A DNA stretch of 18,989 bases, taken from the NCBI GenBank assembly GCA_964442745.1, contig CAYUAI010000077.1, positions 1 to 18,989 of the forward strand. Direction: 5' to 3'. The position numbers and the translations under genes are program-made. The notes under the pieces are model-generated. The model made no database searches and was not told the origin of the DNA. It saw only the letters and a program-made list of their open reading frames with translations. Shown here in pieces: positions 7,459-15,909 of this stretch. Origin of the DNA: CAYUAI01 sp964442745. Lineage in GTDB: Bacteria > Pseudomonadota > Gammaproteobacteria > S012-40. Each line of letters begins with the position of its first letter. Position 1 is the stretch's first letter.

Positions 7459-7869
7459 TTAATCGTTATTATGGCTTTCAGAGACCAGTTTTAGGGCGAT
7501 GGAATTAATGCAATATCGTGGCTGGGAGAGTGTTGGACCATCGCTAAATGCATGCCCTAAATGGGCATCGCAGTGGAGGCAAGTGACTTCAGTACGTTGC
7601 CTATGATGACTGAGGTCGGGTTGGGTTGCAACTTTATCGCTGGCGATGGGCGCCCAAAAACTCGGCCAACCGCTACCGGAATCAAATTTGTGAATGGCGC
7701 TGAATAATACCTCGCCACAACAGCGACAGTGATAGATGCCCACTGTTTTGCAATCATGGTATCGACCGCTAAAGGGAACTTCGGGGCCTTTTAGCCGACA
7801 GACTTGGTATTGTTCCGGGGATAACTCGGCTTGCCATTGTGTCTCCGATTTTGATGTTTTTTTATTCAT
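7459..7869 (-). CDS. msrB: Peptide-methionine (R)-S-oxide reductase
   Basis: A 136-residue cytoplasmic repair enzyme reduces methionine-R-sulfoxide in proteins, using thioredoxin. The family features are complete: two CxxC zinc-binding pairs (Cys48/Cys51 in HCRCCGEVLF and Cys97/Cys100 in CLHCDAHLGH), the FDSGSGWPSFW substrate motif and the catalytic cysteine at about residue 120 in RYCINS. The usual length is 130-150 residues, so it is full length and stand-alone, not fused to MsrA. The start at MNKKTSK leaves 15 nt after the methyltransferase stop. No clear Shine-Dalgarno sequence is visible, so translation may depend on coupling. Confidence 0.96.
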   Translation of the reverse strand: MNKKTSKSETQWQAELSPEQYQVCRLKGPEVPFSGRYHDCKTVGIYHCRCCGEVLFSAIHKFDSGSGWPSFWAPIASDKVATQPDLSHHRQRTEVTCLHCDAHLGHAFSDGPTLSQPRYCINSIALKLVSESHNND

Positions 7870-7884
7870 GGTGCTGGCGTATGA

Positions 7885-8727
7885 TTACTTCTCTGCAACG
7901 ATATAGACTAACCAGGATTCTTGTTGGTCAACTTTTGTCACCGCTCGGTATTTGCCAGTGCCTATGAGGTATTCATTGTCTGTGTCGTCTTTATCTTCCA
8001 TAAATTTTTCCCAATAAAAATGTACTTTTTTGAATCCTGCCTCTAATAAAAGTTCATGAATTTCTGGGATTGACCATAATCGCCATTGATAGCTAAATGC
8101 ATTCTCCATTAAAGAGCCATCGGGAAAAGCAAAATGAATGGCACAATCCATATGATTATTGATAGGATTAAAGCTTAGTTGATCCCAAATGTATGTAAAG
8201 CTATCTTTTCCATCGTCAATGTTTCTTTCTTCATCAACCACATCGAGAGTGGCGGTACCGCCTAATAGATCGAGGAAAAATACACCGTCGGATTTGAGGC
8301 TACGGCGAGCGGCTGAAAAGTAATCCCGCATTAATTGACGCGTTTCAAAAATACAATAGCTGAAATTAAAAGCACAAATAAGGTCAACTTTTTTGGTTTT
8401 TACGGTCAGTACATTGTCGTTGATGAGTTCAATTCGCTTGGCAACTTGAGCGCCCGCTTTTTTAATGTTGTGTTGTTGCCCCCATTGCAATGTCTCACGG
8501 CATAAGTCGACCCCGATAGCGTAGCCATTTGGCGTTTTTTTACACCACTCGGTGGATAAATAGGCGGTACCACAAAAATCTTCTCTCAGTAATAACGGGG
8601 AACGCTTGCTAATTTTTTTGAATTGTTTTTTGATAAAAGTAATTTCAACATCGGGGGCTTGTACAGATTTTTGATATAATTTATGGCGATCGGCACGTTG
8701 CGCCAGGCTTTGTTTTTTTCTAGCCAT
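7885..8727 (-). CDS. Class I SAM-dependent methyltransferase, substrate unknown
   Basis: A 280-residue Rossmann-fold methyltransferase. Motif I appears as LLLREDFCGTAYLS (about residues 45-58). The acidic end of the next strand follows in AIGVDLCRETL. VDLICAFNFSYCIF matches motif IV, and DGVFFLDLLGG the next core strand. The DFCGTA version of motif I marks a family annotated only as general methyltransferases; I cannot assign the acceptor. The basic N-terminus (MARKKQSLAQRADRHKLYQ) could bind nucleic acid, but this is speculation. GGGAA lies about 9 nt before the ATG. It sits between the DUF1820 gene (50 nt gap) and msrB (15 nt gap), probably in one transcript. Confidence 0.88.
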   Translation of the reverse strand: MARKKQSLAQRADRHKLYQKSVQAPDVEITFIKKQFKKISKRSPLLLREDFCGTAYLSTEWCKKTPNGYAIGVDLCRETLQWGQQHNIKKAGAQVAKRIELINDNVLTVKTKKVDLICAFNFSYCIFETRQLMRDYFSAARRSLKSDGVFFLDLLGGTATLDVVDEERNIDDGKDSFTYIWDQLSFNPINNHMDCAIHFAFPDGSLMENAFSYQWRLWSIPEIHELLLEAGFKKVHFYWEKFMEDKDDTDNEYLIGTGKYRAVTKVDQQESWLVYIVAEK

Positions 8728-8777
8728 CTAACAGGTTCCCAATTAGGTCAAAAATAATGCAAAAGCATGAAATGATA

Positions 8778-9107
8778 TCAATCGCTTTTGGGCGGGGTAT
8801 AGATAGGGAACGGGGTTACGTTGCTATCTGTTTTGGTGGCGGTGATTTTGCCTGGGCCTTCATTTTCAACTTCGTCAATGCGCAAGATCGCATGCATTGG
8901 GATGTGGCTGCGTGAAACACCTTCAAATTCAGATTTCAGCTTTTCTTCGGAAGGGTCCACCAAGACACTTGATTTTTCACCGAAAACTAATTGTTCGATT
9001 TCGACAAATCCGAATAAACTTCCTTGGGTGACACGACGAGCATAAACTTCATAGACTTTTCCCTGGCTCACAAAGATCACTTTAAATACAACGTCTTTTT
9101 TTGGCAT
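8778..9107 (-). CDS. DUF1820 family protein
   Basis: A 109-residue soluble protein. It starts PKKDVVFKVIFVSQGKVYEVYARRV, continues with SLFGFVEIEQLVFGEKSSVLVDPSEEKL, and ends with HIPMHAILRIDEVENEGPGKI and a short polar tail. This matches the DUF1820 family of gammaproteobacteria, whose function is unknown. The length is normal for the family. GGAG lies 7 nt before the ATG. It heads the minus-strand run that includes the methyltransferase, MsrB and the PLP enzyme. The 184-bp gap to the divergent HExxH gene must hold its promoter, but I could not find a -35/-10 pair with acceptable spacing there. Confidence 0.85.
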   Translation of the reverse strand: MPKKDVVFKVIFVSQGKVYEVYARRVTQGSLFGFVEIEQLVFGEKSSVLVDPSEEKLKSEFEGVSRSHIPMHAILRIDEVENEGPGKITATKTDSNVTPFPIYTPPKSD

Positions 9108-9291
9108 TCAACTACTCCGTTGAGATCACGTTTGGAAATTGACCAGCAGAAGGCTGCGCAGACTACCATATAATGTATGCTTTGTCTTTGTTCTGTGTTG
9201 ATGTCAAAATGTGGCAACGGTTAGGATGGACATTTTGCACTGGGCGATGTGCCTTGGGGGTTATTTAGGTTAATTGATAGGCTCTGATTTA

Positions 9292-9786
9292 ATGAGAACA
9301 ATGCGCACCATTGAGAGGGCTCCGGTAGCTGAGCTGCTGGGCCGGTTTGGTCTGGAATTGCTCAAAATTGAGAGTGATCATCCCATTCCGGGGAGCTTTT
9401 GGGGGGCACCCGAGGCTGGCCTTATTAATAACCAGTTGTTTGTTTGTGCTGAGACCCCATTGCATTCGATATTACACGAAGCTTGTCATTATATTTGCAT
9501 GGATGATGAGCGACGCCAAGCTTTGCATACCAATGCCGGGGGTAACTATGCAGAAGAAGATGCGGTTTGCTATTTACAGATCTTACTCGCTGGATTTTTA
9601 AGCGACACCAGTGCTCATGAATTGTGTCAGGAAATGGATGCCTGGGGCTACACGTTTCGGTTAGGTTCGGCGTGGGCTTGGTTTGAAAATGACGCGGAAG
9701 ATGCCTACTGCTGGTTGCTTGAAAAAGCGATTATCACCATTGACGGACAACTGACGTGGCAATTAGCAAGATACTTATCAAAGTAA
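9292..9786 (+). CDS. Small HExxH putative zinc-dependent hydrolase, uncharacterised
   Basis: A 164-residue protein, cytoplasmic by the absence of a signal peptide or membrane helix. It contains LHSILHEACHYICMDDERR, an HEACH zinc-binding motif (about residues 62-66). About 22 residues later comes NYAEEDAVCYLQ, where a Glu could be the third ligand in the gluzincin manner. The tail is acidic and aromatic (DAWGYTFRLGSAWAWFEND). I know similar uncharacterised proteins in gammaproteobacteria but no assigned function. Peptidase activity is inferred from the motif alone. Start choice is uncertain: ATG at 9292 or 9301, or TTG at 9274 preceded by AGGT. It is transcribed away from the DUF1820 operon and is the only intact full-length plus-strand gene in the window. 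Confidence 0.8.
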   Translation: MRTMRTIERAPVAELLGRFGLELLKIESDHPIPGSFWGAPEAGLINNQLFVCAETPLHSILHEACHYICMDDERRQALHTNAGGNYAEEDAVCYLQILLAGFLSDTSAHELCQEMDAWGYTFRLGSAWAWFENDAEDAYCWLLEKAIITIDGQLTWQLARYLSK

Positions 9787-10175
9787 AGTGTAGGGGTAGC
9801 TTACGTCCATCAAGGTAGTTGCTGAGCAGAGGAAGCGCACCTAATTATTTGATCTGGGTATCGGGAACCGATGTATTCACGATAAGCCTTCTGTTTTTCG
9901 TTCAAGATAGCGAATCGTCGTCGATTTTAAGAGAATCAGGTATTTCTCTTCGCTTGATTGACTTAGGAATGGGCAACGCAATCAATTCTCGGTTTCACCT
10001 CTCGTTACATCTGTTTTCTGAATGATTAGTTTGGGAAGAAGAGCACTGGGATAACAGGGACACGGATGTTTTAATTCGTTACCACATTAAAGCATCAGTA
10101 TCCCCTCAGGCTTAAAGCTATTTGGAATTTAACTTGACACGAAATCGCTTTTGTTAGGCCTTTATTTGACGACAA
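9787..10175. other. 389-bp convergent intergenic region, nothing recognised
   Basis: It lies between the plus-strand HExxH gene and the minus-strand hicB. Short open frames on both strands lack domain-like features or ribosome binding sites. A 6-bp inverted repeat (ATTTGA, 6-nt loop, TCAAAT; 10164-10181) straddles the hicB stop and is too weak to call a terminator. Degraded mobile DNA is possible but I see no identifiable remnant. Confidence 0.5.
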
Positions 10176-10508
10176 TCAAATGTTAGCGGCTTGATCCAAA
10201 ACTTCAGAAGCCCATTGATTTATGCTTTTACCACGTATTTGAGCAGCAGTAGCAACGGCGGCATGAATATCAGGCGATACTCTCAGCATCAGCTTACCAG
10301 AGTAAGGTTTTTGTGCGATCCTACCTGTTTCCTCGCTAATTGAAATATAGCTATTAACAGATTCATGAAAGGCATCCTCTAACTCATCGACTGTGGTGCC
10401 GTGAAAACCAACAATATCTTTAATCCCAGCTAGATGGCCAACAAAAATGCGATCATCTTCATCATATTCTATAAGGGCAGTGTAACCCTTGTATTTCATC
10501 ATATTCAT
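10176..10508 (-). CDS. hicB: HicB family antitoxin
   Basis: A 110-residue antitoxin. The N-terminal HicB fold (KYKGYTALIEYDEDDRIFVGHLAGIKDIVGFHG, then the helix TVDELEDAFHESVNSYI) binds and blocks the HicA RNase. The C-terminal KLMLRVSPDIHAAVATAAQ...SINQWASEVLDQA is a ribbon-helix-helix DNA-binding domain that should repress the pair's own promoter. The start overlaps the hicA stop by 4 bp (ATGA), giving toxin-first order and translational coupling. Both domains look complete, so the antitoxin is probably functional. An alternative start three codons in (MKYKGY) is possible. Confidence 0.93.
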   Translation of the reverse strand: MNMMKYKGYTALIEYDEDDRIFVGHLAGIKDIVGFHGTTVDELEDAFHESVNSYISISEETGRIAQKPYSGKLMLRVSPDIHAAVATAAQIRGKSINQWASEVLDQAANI

Positions 10509-10759
10509 ACTGTTATACCTGCTTGCTCTAAAAATTTCCGAGCATCTTTCACTCGGTAACCTAATGCTCCTTTATCTGGATGGGGGCGATGAAAATCCAC
10601 CCTAACATCATTCAAAACAAAGCTGACAGCAGATCCCGCCCTTCCTGCACGTACGGCCCCTAAAGAGAGAAATAACGACTCGATCTTACGCCATTCAATA
10701 TTCCCATTAACTAGGTTGCTAAATATAGCTTTTAACGTTTTCCTATTTTTGCTATTCAT
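10505..10759 (-). CDS. hicA: HicA family toxin (mRNA interferase)
   Basis: An 84-residue toxin starting MNSKNRKTLKAIFS, followed by GNIEWRKIESLFLSLGA, GSAVSFVLNDVRVDFHRPHP and YRVKDARKFLEQAG. This is the dsRBD-like HicA fold of a known chromosomal subfamily. Active HicA cleaves mRNA; catalysis in well-studied members uses a His in a G-S-H-H type loop. Here the equivalent position reads GSAVSF and His residues occur instead in FHRPHP, as I recall for this subfamily. The frame is open further upstream (ATG at 10786, TTG at 10789), but MNSK is the usual start and matches family length. Neither has a strong Shine-Dalgarno sequence. Confidence 0.9.
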   Translation of the reverse strand: MNSKNRKTLKAIFSNLVNGNIEWRKIESLFLSLGAVRAGRAGSAVSFVLNDVRVDFHRPHPDKGALGYRVKDARKFLEQAGITV

Positions 10760-10801
10760 AACTCTAACGATAGCATTTTTTGCCATCAATGCAAGCTTAA
10801 A

Positions 10802-10811
10802 GTGATATCAC
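10802..10811. promoter_or_regulatory. 10-bp palindrome upstream of hicA, candidate HicB operator
   Basis: GTGATATCAC is a perfect palindrome lying 16-25 nt upstream of the outermost ATG of hicA (10786). The ribbon-helix-helix domain of HicB predicts a short palindromic operator near the hicAB promoter. That this palindrome is the operator is inference; a matching promoter is not clear. Confidence 0.4.
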
Positions 10812-10978
10812 AGCCTTAGGGACACTAACAAATTAAGTCACAATATTTCTATCAAACAATAACGAATCATAATAGTAAAAGTAAAGATTTGACCCTCTAA
10901 CTCACTCACTAATCATACCTCAAGATAATCATCGACGTGAACATCGCGAATTTTAACGCTTGGAGGATTTTGTTCCCC

Positions 10979-13903
10979 TCAAAAAGCAGAACCTAAGGAA
11001 AGATACATTTGGGTTTCTCCTTGTTGGTTAAATCCCCGAGCAATGCCTAGCCGAAAATTGAGAGGCAAACTATAACCAATGATAGTATCTATGTGGAACT
11101 CAAAGCCACCGCCTGATTTGATTTGATTTGATTGCAAGGTATCGTACCAGACGCCCCCGCTGTTTAAAAATAAACTGCCATACAATTGATGAATGCCAAG
11201 TGGTATGGGGGCCGTGTAGCCATATTCAATGCGCTTAATGGGAAAACGCCATTCAAGATGACTGAGCACCATCCGGCGGCCGACTAAATCCCTGAGCCCT
11301 TGCGGATATCCACGCAATGGGTAGTTACGTTTGTTAAACAATTGAATGCTGGGAGCAAGTAATGTCGTACTTAAATTTTCACTGAAAGTACCGCCCAAGC
11401 GAAATGGGTTGGGTAGCTCCGTGCCATAACCGCTGGCAATTCGCCAGGCCAAAACGTGTTGCCGACCTAATGCGAAAAACTCACTCCAATCGAGGCTGAA
11501 GATGCTTCCAGAATAATCGCTGTCCCAGGCATCACTACTTTCCGCGACCCACCTAACTTGTCTGCCCGCACTGCGGCTAATGGATACCGGGAAGCGTTGC
11601 GTACTGCTGTAGGTAACTGCCAGGCCTACGAGTGTGTTTTGTCGATCAGGGGCAAGATAGCCGGGGAAAATATTGCGACGGCTATACTGCCTATCGTAAA
11701 CCAGGGCAGTGTGCAACCCCCATTGGCTTTCAAAAGATAAAAAGGGATAAACCAACTCAACGGCTAAGGCCTCCGAATAACGTATGCTCTGGTATTCATC
11801 AATGATGTTATTGGCGGCGTCAGCGATGGTTGCCATGGTTGTCATCGATTGGCGAGTGGCACTGAGTTTGAGTGTTGGATTCCAGCGATCGTATACATAA
11901 CTCATACTGCCTAACAAATCATTTTGTTTTGCCTCATAAGTCGCGGTGAGCTGGTAAAGATGACGTTTAAGTACATCAGAGCCACTCGTGGTAAAACCAA
12001 TTTCCGTTCGGTTTTTAGTGACTAACCAGGAAGGAAACCACCATTTAGGCGATAAACTTTGATAAGGTGAGTAGCGAGTGATGTTATCAATTTGTTCAGT
12101 TGCTGTAGGTATTGCCATCATCTCGGGCGTTGTGACGGCTTGTGCAGGCATAGGTTGCCAATGGCTTGGATTATCGGTTAAATCTAATTGATAAATATTG
12201 TAACCATCGGCGCTGAGCCCTGAATAATAGAGTTTTTTTCCTTGCGCATCGACACTGGGATACAAAGCACTGCCCATCACATTGGTTAACTGAGTGAGTT
12301 CACCATGGCTGAGATTCATACGGTAGATATTGTAAACACCGCCATAATCGGCAGAAAAAATAAGATTGCCATGTTGATCAAATTGCGGGTGTGCTTCAAT
12401 ATCCGTGGTATTGGTTAATGGCTGCCACTGCTGTGTTATCAAATTAAAACGTTCCAGGTTCCAGTTGCTACCGGACCGCCAAACCGCCGCGACAATATTT
12501 TCGCCATCGGGTGACCAATCTAAATCGGCGATGATAGTTTTGTTTTGTCCTGTCCAAAGGGTTTTTAGTAAATGGCCCTGGCGGTCAAGTAAGTGCAAAC
12601 TGCTATTGGCTAATTGGTAGTGCACAGCAATCATTTGACTGCCGTCTGGGCTCCAGCTAGCGAATTTATAACGTGCCCCTTGGGTCAGTCGTGTTTGACG
12701 ATAAGTCGTTAAATCAATGTGATATAAATCCGAAAAAACATTCGTATTATTGGTTAAATTAGGTTGCGCGATGACGATACCTGATTGTGGATGCACATCA
12801 AAGCGATTGCTGTAAACCTCTGCAATTTTATGCGCAGTGATGCTTTGCTTGGCGCGGCGCATTAAGGTGATTCGGCTTTCAGCGTTGTTTTGTGCAAAAA
12901 ACAAATCACCATTGGCTAATGTTCTTGCATGATTGGTGAAATAATTACTTTGGGTGATTTGCTTGGCGCGACTGAGACCTCGGCTTTTGATGTGTGCAAT
13001 TTGCGGCTCAAAAATAGCTTTCAAATAGTTTTCGAATTCCTGCCATAAGCGGTCTAAACTTTTTCCTAGAATATGTTTGGTATTGCTGCTGAGCATAAAC
13101 GGAATAATGGAACGACTGTAATTGCTGACCAACTGCTTGACTTTTTCTTCACCATATCGCTCAGCGATAAAACGATAGAAATAAACGCCATATAAGTACG
13201 AACCGCTCCCCGCTGGCCATGAGGTTTGAGGTTGATTAATACGTCGCAAGGGTTTTAATCCGTGGATGAGTTCATTGCGCATCAAGGCGGCGAAACTACT
13301 GCTTTGACCTCGCCCAATGCCCTGTTGCTGGTCTGTTTCTATATAGGTGGCGAGACCTTCAACATACCAACGGGGTTGCAGTGCGTTAGGAAACAACCAC
13401 GGAAACAGTCGCCCAAAAACATGTCTTAACATCCCCGGGATTTTCGATGCCATATCTAGATGGATAATATGCGTATATTCATGAATAATCAGCAACTCCA
13501 GCCAATTATTGATATCCTCAAGGGTATTAATATCATCAGGTGGGCTGACAAAAATAGTCATTTGATTATTCGGAAACGGAGTAGCAGATCCGTTGCTAAA
13601 ATCATTTCGATCGGTTAATACCAAGTCGGTGGGGGTGGTTGGTGACCAAGCGAAAAAGGTGGATATTTTCTCATGAGCGGCTTCGGCAAGGTGGGCCGCT
13701 GTGATTGCCAAGCTTCGTTCACCGTCATGGAAGTGAATGCGAAAGTGTTGGGTATGTAACGTCTGCCAGGTCAACGCGGGGTCATGTGACAACGCAGTAA
13801 AAGCTTGCTGAGACCCGCCTAACAGTACAAGGATGCATGTCAGCACAAAGTATTGTTTAGCAATCGGTGACGCAATCACTTCCCTGGTATTTTGAAAAAT
13901 CAA
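10979..13903 (-). CDS. Exported HExxH peptidase-like / beta-propeller / outer-membrane barrel protein
   Basis: A 974-residue envelope protein with three parts. A signal peptide (about residues 18-37, ending AFTA) precedes a gluzincin-like domain with LLIIHEYTHIIHLD (zinc motif at 141-145) and, 37 residues on, WYVEGLATYIE, where Glu182 would be the third zinc ligand. Next come TolB/WD40-like PD40 repeats at about 320-600 (FASWSPDGSQMIAV, DLDWSPDGENIVAA, LIFSADYGGVYNIYRMN, KLYYSGLSADGYNIY). The last 330 residues form strand-rich segments ending MYLSLGSAF, with the terminal Phe typical of a BAM-assembled Omp85/TamA-type beta-barrel. The likely start is TTG at 13903, overlapping the rep stop (TTGA). 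GTG at 13879 is an alternative. The substrate is unknown. Confidence 0.88.
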   Translation of the reverse strand: MIFQNTREVIASPIAKQYFVLTCILVLLGGSQQAFTALSHDPALTWQTLHTQHFRIHFHDGERSLAITAAHLAEAAHEKISTFFAWSPTTPTDLVLTDRNDFSNGSATPFPNNQMTIFVSPPDDINTLEDINNWLELLIIHEYTHIIHLDMASKIPGMLRHVFGRLFPWLFPNALQPRWYVEGLATYIETDQQQGIGRGQSSSFAALMRNELIHGLKPLRRINQPQTSWPAGSGSYLYGVYFYRFIAERYGEEKVKQLVSNYSRSIIPFMLSSNTKHILGKSLDRLWQEFENYLKAIFEPQIAHIKSRGLSRAKQITQSNYFTNHARTLANGDLFFAQNNAESRITLMRRAKQSITAHKIAEVYSNRFDVHPQSGIVIAQPNLTNNTNVFSDLYHIDLTTYRQTRLTQGARYKFASWSPDGSQMIAVHYQLANSSLHLLDRQGHLLKTLWTGQNKTIIADLDWSPDGENIVAAVWRSGSNWNLERFNLITQQWQPLTNTTDIEAHPQFDQHGNLIFSADYGGVYNIYRMNLSHGELTQLTNVMGSALYPSVDAQGKKLYYSGLSADGYNIYQLDLTDNPSHWQPMPAQAVTTPEMMAIPTATEQIDNITRYSPYQSLSPKWWFPSWLVTKNRTEIGFTTSGSDVLKRHLYQLTATYEAKQNDLLGSMSYVYDRWNPTLKLSATRQSMTTMATIADAANNIIDEYQSIRYSEALAVELVYPFLSFESQWGLHTALVYDRQYSRRNIFPGYLAPDRQNTLVGLAVTYSSTQRFPVSISRSAGRQVRWVAESSDAWDSDYSGSIFSLDWSEFFALGRQHVLAWRIASGYGTELPNPFRLGGTFSENLSTTLLAPSIQLFNKRNYPLRGYPQGLRDLVGRRMVLSHLEWRFPIKRIEYGYTAPIPLGIHQLYGSLFLNSGGVWYDTLQSNQIKSGGGFEFHIDTIIGYSLPLNFRLGIARGFNQQGETQMYLSLGSAF

Positions 13904-15909
13904 GCTAGCATACCACGTAAGTTAGCTAAATGCGCTTTCCCCCGATTTTTAGCTTCCTCGGGATCAACCTTATTTTTTCCTCCTTCCCAAGTGATATCAT
14001 CTTGTGGCAATTCAGATAAAAATCGGCTCGGTTCACAGGCGATGACTTCGCCATAGCGTCGGCGCTTTGTTACAAACGTGAAGGTTAAGGTTTTTTGTGC
14101 GCGGGTAATGCCGACATAAGCAAGACGGCGTTCTTCTTCCAGATTGTCCTCATCAATACTCGATTTGTGAGGCAAGATATCTTCTTCCATACCGATCACA
14201 AAGACATGCGGAAATTCAAGTCCTTTGGCTGAATGTAATGTCATCAAGTGCACCCGATCTGCGGTATCATCATCTTCCTGACGTTCTAGAATATCAATCA
14301 GCATCATGTGATTAACCACGTCTCCTAGGGTTTTTTGTTTTTCATCTTGCTGTAAAATACGTTCTACCCAGTTGACGAGTTCGGTCACATTTTCCATGCG
14401 GCGTTGGGCAGCTTTTAAGTCTTTGCAGGTGTCTTTTAGCCAGTTTTCGTAATCAATTTCATGAATCATGTCCTTAACGGCTGACAGCAGATCGCCGCGC
14501 TTAGCGCGTTCGCTGATGTGGCTAAGCCACTGGGTAAAACGGCGCAAATTGTTTAATGGACGTTCTGACAGGTATTGCTCCAGGCCCAATTCTTGGCTGG
14601 CGGCTAACAATGTGGTATTGCGGTGTTGTGCATAGTTGGCGAGTTTTTCCAGGGTGGAGGGGCCGATTTCCCGTTTTGGGGTATTAATGACGCGCAGCAA
14701 AGCGGCATCATCATCGGGATTAGCTAACACTCTCAAATACGATAAGATGTCTTTGACTTCCGTTTTCTCAAAAAAAGAAGTGCCGCCACTGAGAAAATAA
14801 GGAATGCGTTGCTCTCTTAATAGGCGCTCAAGTAAGCGTGATTGGTGGTTGCCTCGGTAGAGTATGGCGTAGTCATGAAATTCAGTACGATGTTGAAACT
14901 TATGACTCAGTAAATCTGATATCACGCGCTGCGCTTCGTGTTCTTCATCCCGGCATTGGATGGCACGAATGGGATCACCATAACCCAATTCACTCCACAG
15001 TGACTTTTCGAAGATGTGCTCGTTGTTTGCGATGAGTTGATTGGCCGCTTTGAGGATACGACCTGTTGAACGATAATTCTGTTCAAGCTTGATGACCTGA
15101 AGACGAGGAAAGTCAGTTTGTAATTGATGTAGATTCTTTGGCTGTGCGCCACGCCAGGCATAAATCGATTGATCATCATCACCGACGACAGTGAATGCCC
15201 CGCGAGGACCGGCCAGTTGTTTGACCAGTTGGTATTGGCAGCCGTTGGTATCTTGGTATTCATCGATAAGTAAATAATGAATGCGATTTTGCCAACGCTC
15301 AAGTGCCTCACTATGATCTTGAAAAATCAACGTAGGTAAAAAGATCAAGTCGTCAAAATCAACGGCATTATAGGCGCGCAAATGTCGTGTATACCGCTCA
15401 TAAATCGCGGCGATTATTTCATCGGTGGGGTTGTCTGCATTTAACAAGGCATGGTTTGGATCAGTGAGGGCATTTTTCCAATGAGATATTTGCCGTTGTG
15501 CTTGTTGGGCAAAGTCAGGGTCACTGGCGTTGTCTTTTTGTAAAATGTCTTGGATGATTCCCAGGCTATCTTGACTGTCAAAAATCGAAAAATTAGCTCG
15601 CAAATTAACCAGCTCGCGTTCTTTTCGGATAATTCTTAATCCGAGGGTATGAAATGTGGAGATGACTAAACCACGGGTTTGCTGCCGATCAAGCAGTTTA
15701 CCGACACGAGACTTCATTTCCCGGGCGGCTTTATTGGTGAATGTGACGGCGGCAATATGCCGTGGCGTGATATCGCACTGTTGGATTAAATAAGCGATTT
15801 TTTGGGTGATAACTCGGGTTTTACCGCTGCCTGCGCCAGCAAGAACGAGCAGAGGGCCATCAATGTATTTTACCGCATCGCGTTGTCGAGCATTAAGTGT
15901 GTCGGTCAT
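13900..15909 (-). CDS. rep: ATP-dependent DNA helicase Rep
   Basis: A 669-residue superfamily 1A 3'-5' helicase that helps replication forks pass protein-bound DNA. It begins LNARQRDAVKYIDGPLLVLAGAGSGKT (Q motif and Walker A, residues 24-31). Then follow FTNKAAREMK (Ia), LLIDEYQDTN (II), VGDDDQSIYAWRGA (III), KLEQNYRST (IV), LMTLHSAKGLEF (V) and EERRLAYVGITRA (VI). The length and motif spacing match Rep rather than the longer UvrD (about 720). No frameshift or missing motif is evident. It is upstream of, and overlaps by 4 bp, the peptidase-propeller-barrel gene, an unusual partner. The ATG at 15909 follows a purine-rich but weak GTGAAAGAAAA stretch. Confidence 0.96.
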   Translation of the reverse strand: MTDTLNARQRDAVKYIDGPLLVLAGAGSGKTRVITQKIAYLIQQCDITPRHIAAVTFTNKAAREMKSRVGKLLDRQQTRGLVISTFHTLGLRIIRKERELVNLRANFSIFDSQDSLGIIQDILQKDNASDPDFAQQAQRQISHWKNALTDPNHALLNADNPTDEIIAAIYERYTRHLRAYNAVDFDDLIFLPTLIFQDHSEALERWQNRIHYLLIDEYQDTNGCQYQLVKQLAGPRGAFTVVGDDDQSIYAWRGAQPKNLHQLQTDFPRLQVIKLEQNYRSTGRILKAANQLIANNEHIFEKSLWSELGYGDPIRAIQCRDEEHEAQRVISDLLSHKFQHRTEFHDYAILYRGNHQSRLLERLLREQRIPYFLSGGTSFFEKTEVKDILSYLRVLANPDDDAALLRVINTPKREIGPSTLEKLANYAQHRNTTLLAASQELGLEQYLSERPLNNLRRFTQWLSHISERAKRGDLLSAVKDMIHEIDYENWLKDTCKDLKAAQRRMENVTELVNWVERILQQDEKQKTLGDVVNHMMLIDILERQEDDDTADRVHLMTLHSAKGLEFPHVFVIGMEEDILPHKSSIDEDNLEEERRLAYVGITRAQKTLTFTFVTKRRRYGEVIACEPSRFLSELPQDDITWEGGKNKVDPEEAKNRGKAHLANLRGMLA

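Noticed and set aside
9146..9174. Promoter for the HExxH gene around TATAAT at 9169
   Set aside because: The -10 is perfect but no acceptable -35 lies 16-18 nt upstream; the nearest TTGACC is 24 nt away.
10140..10185. Integron attC-like site beside hicB (GCCTAAC on the minus strand)
   Set aside because: Only one 7-bp core matches; no partner GTTRRRY site at a fitting distance and no second site upstream of hicA.
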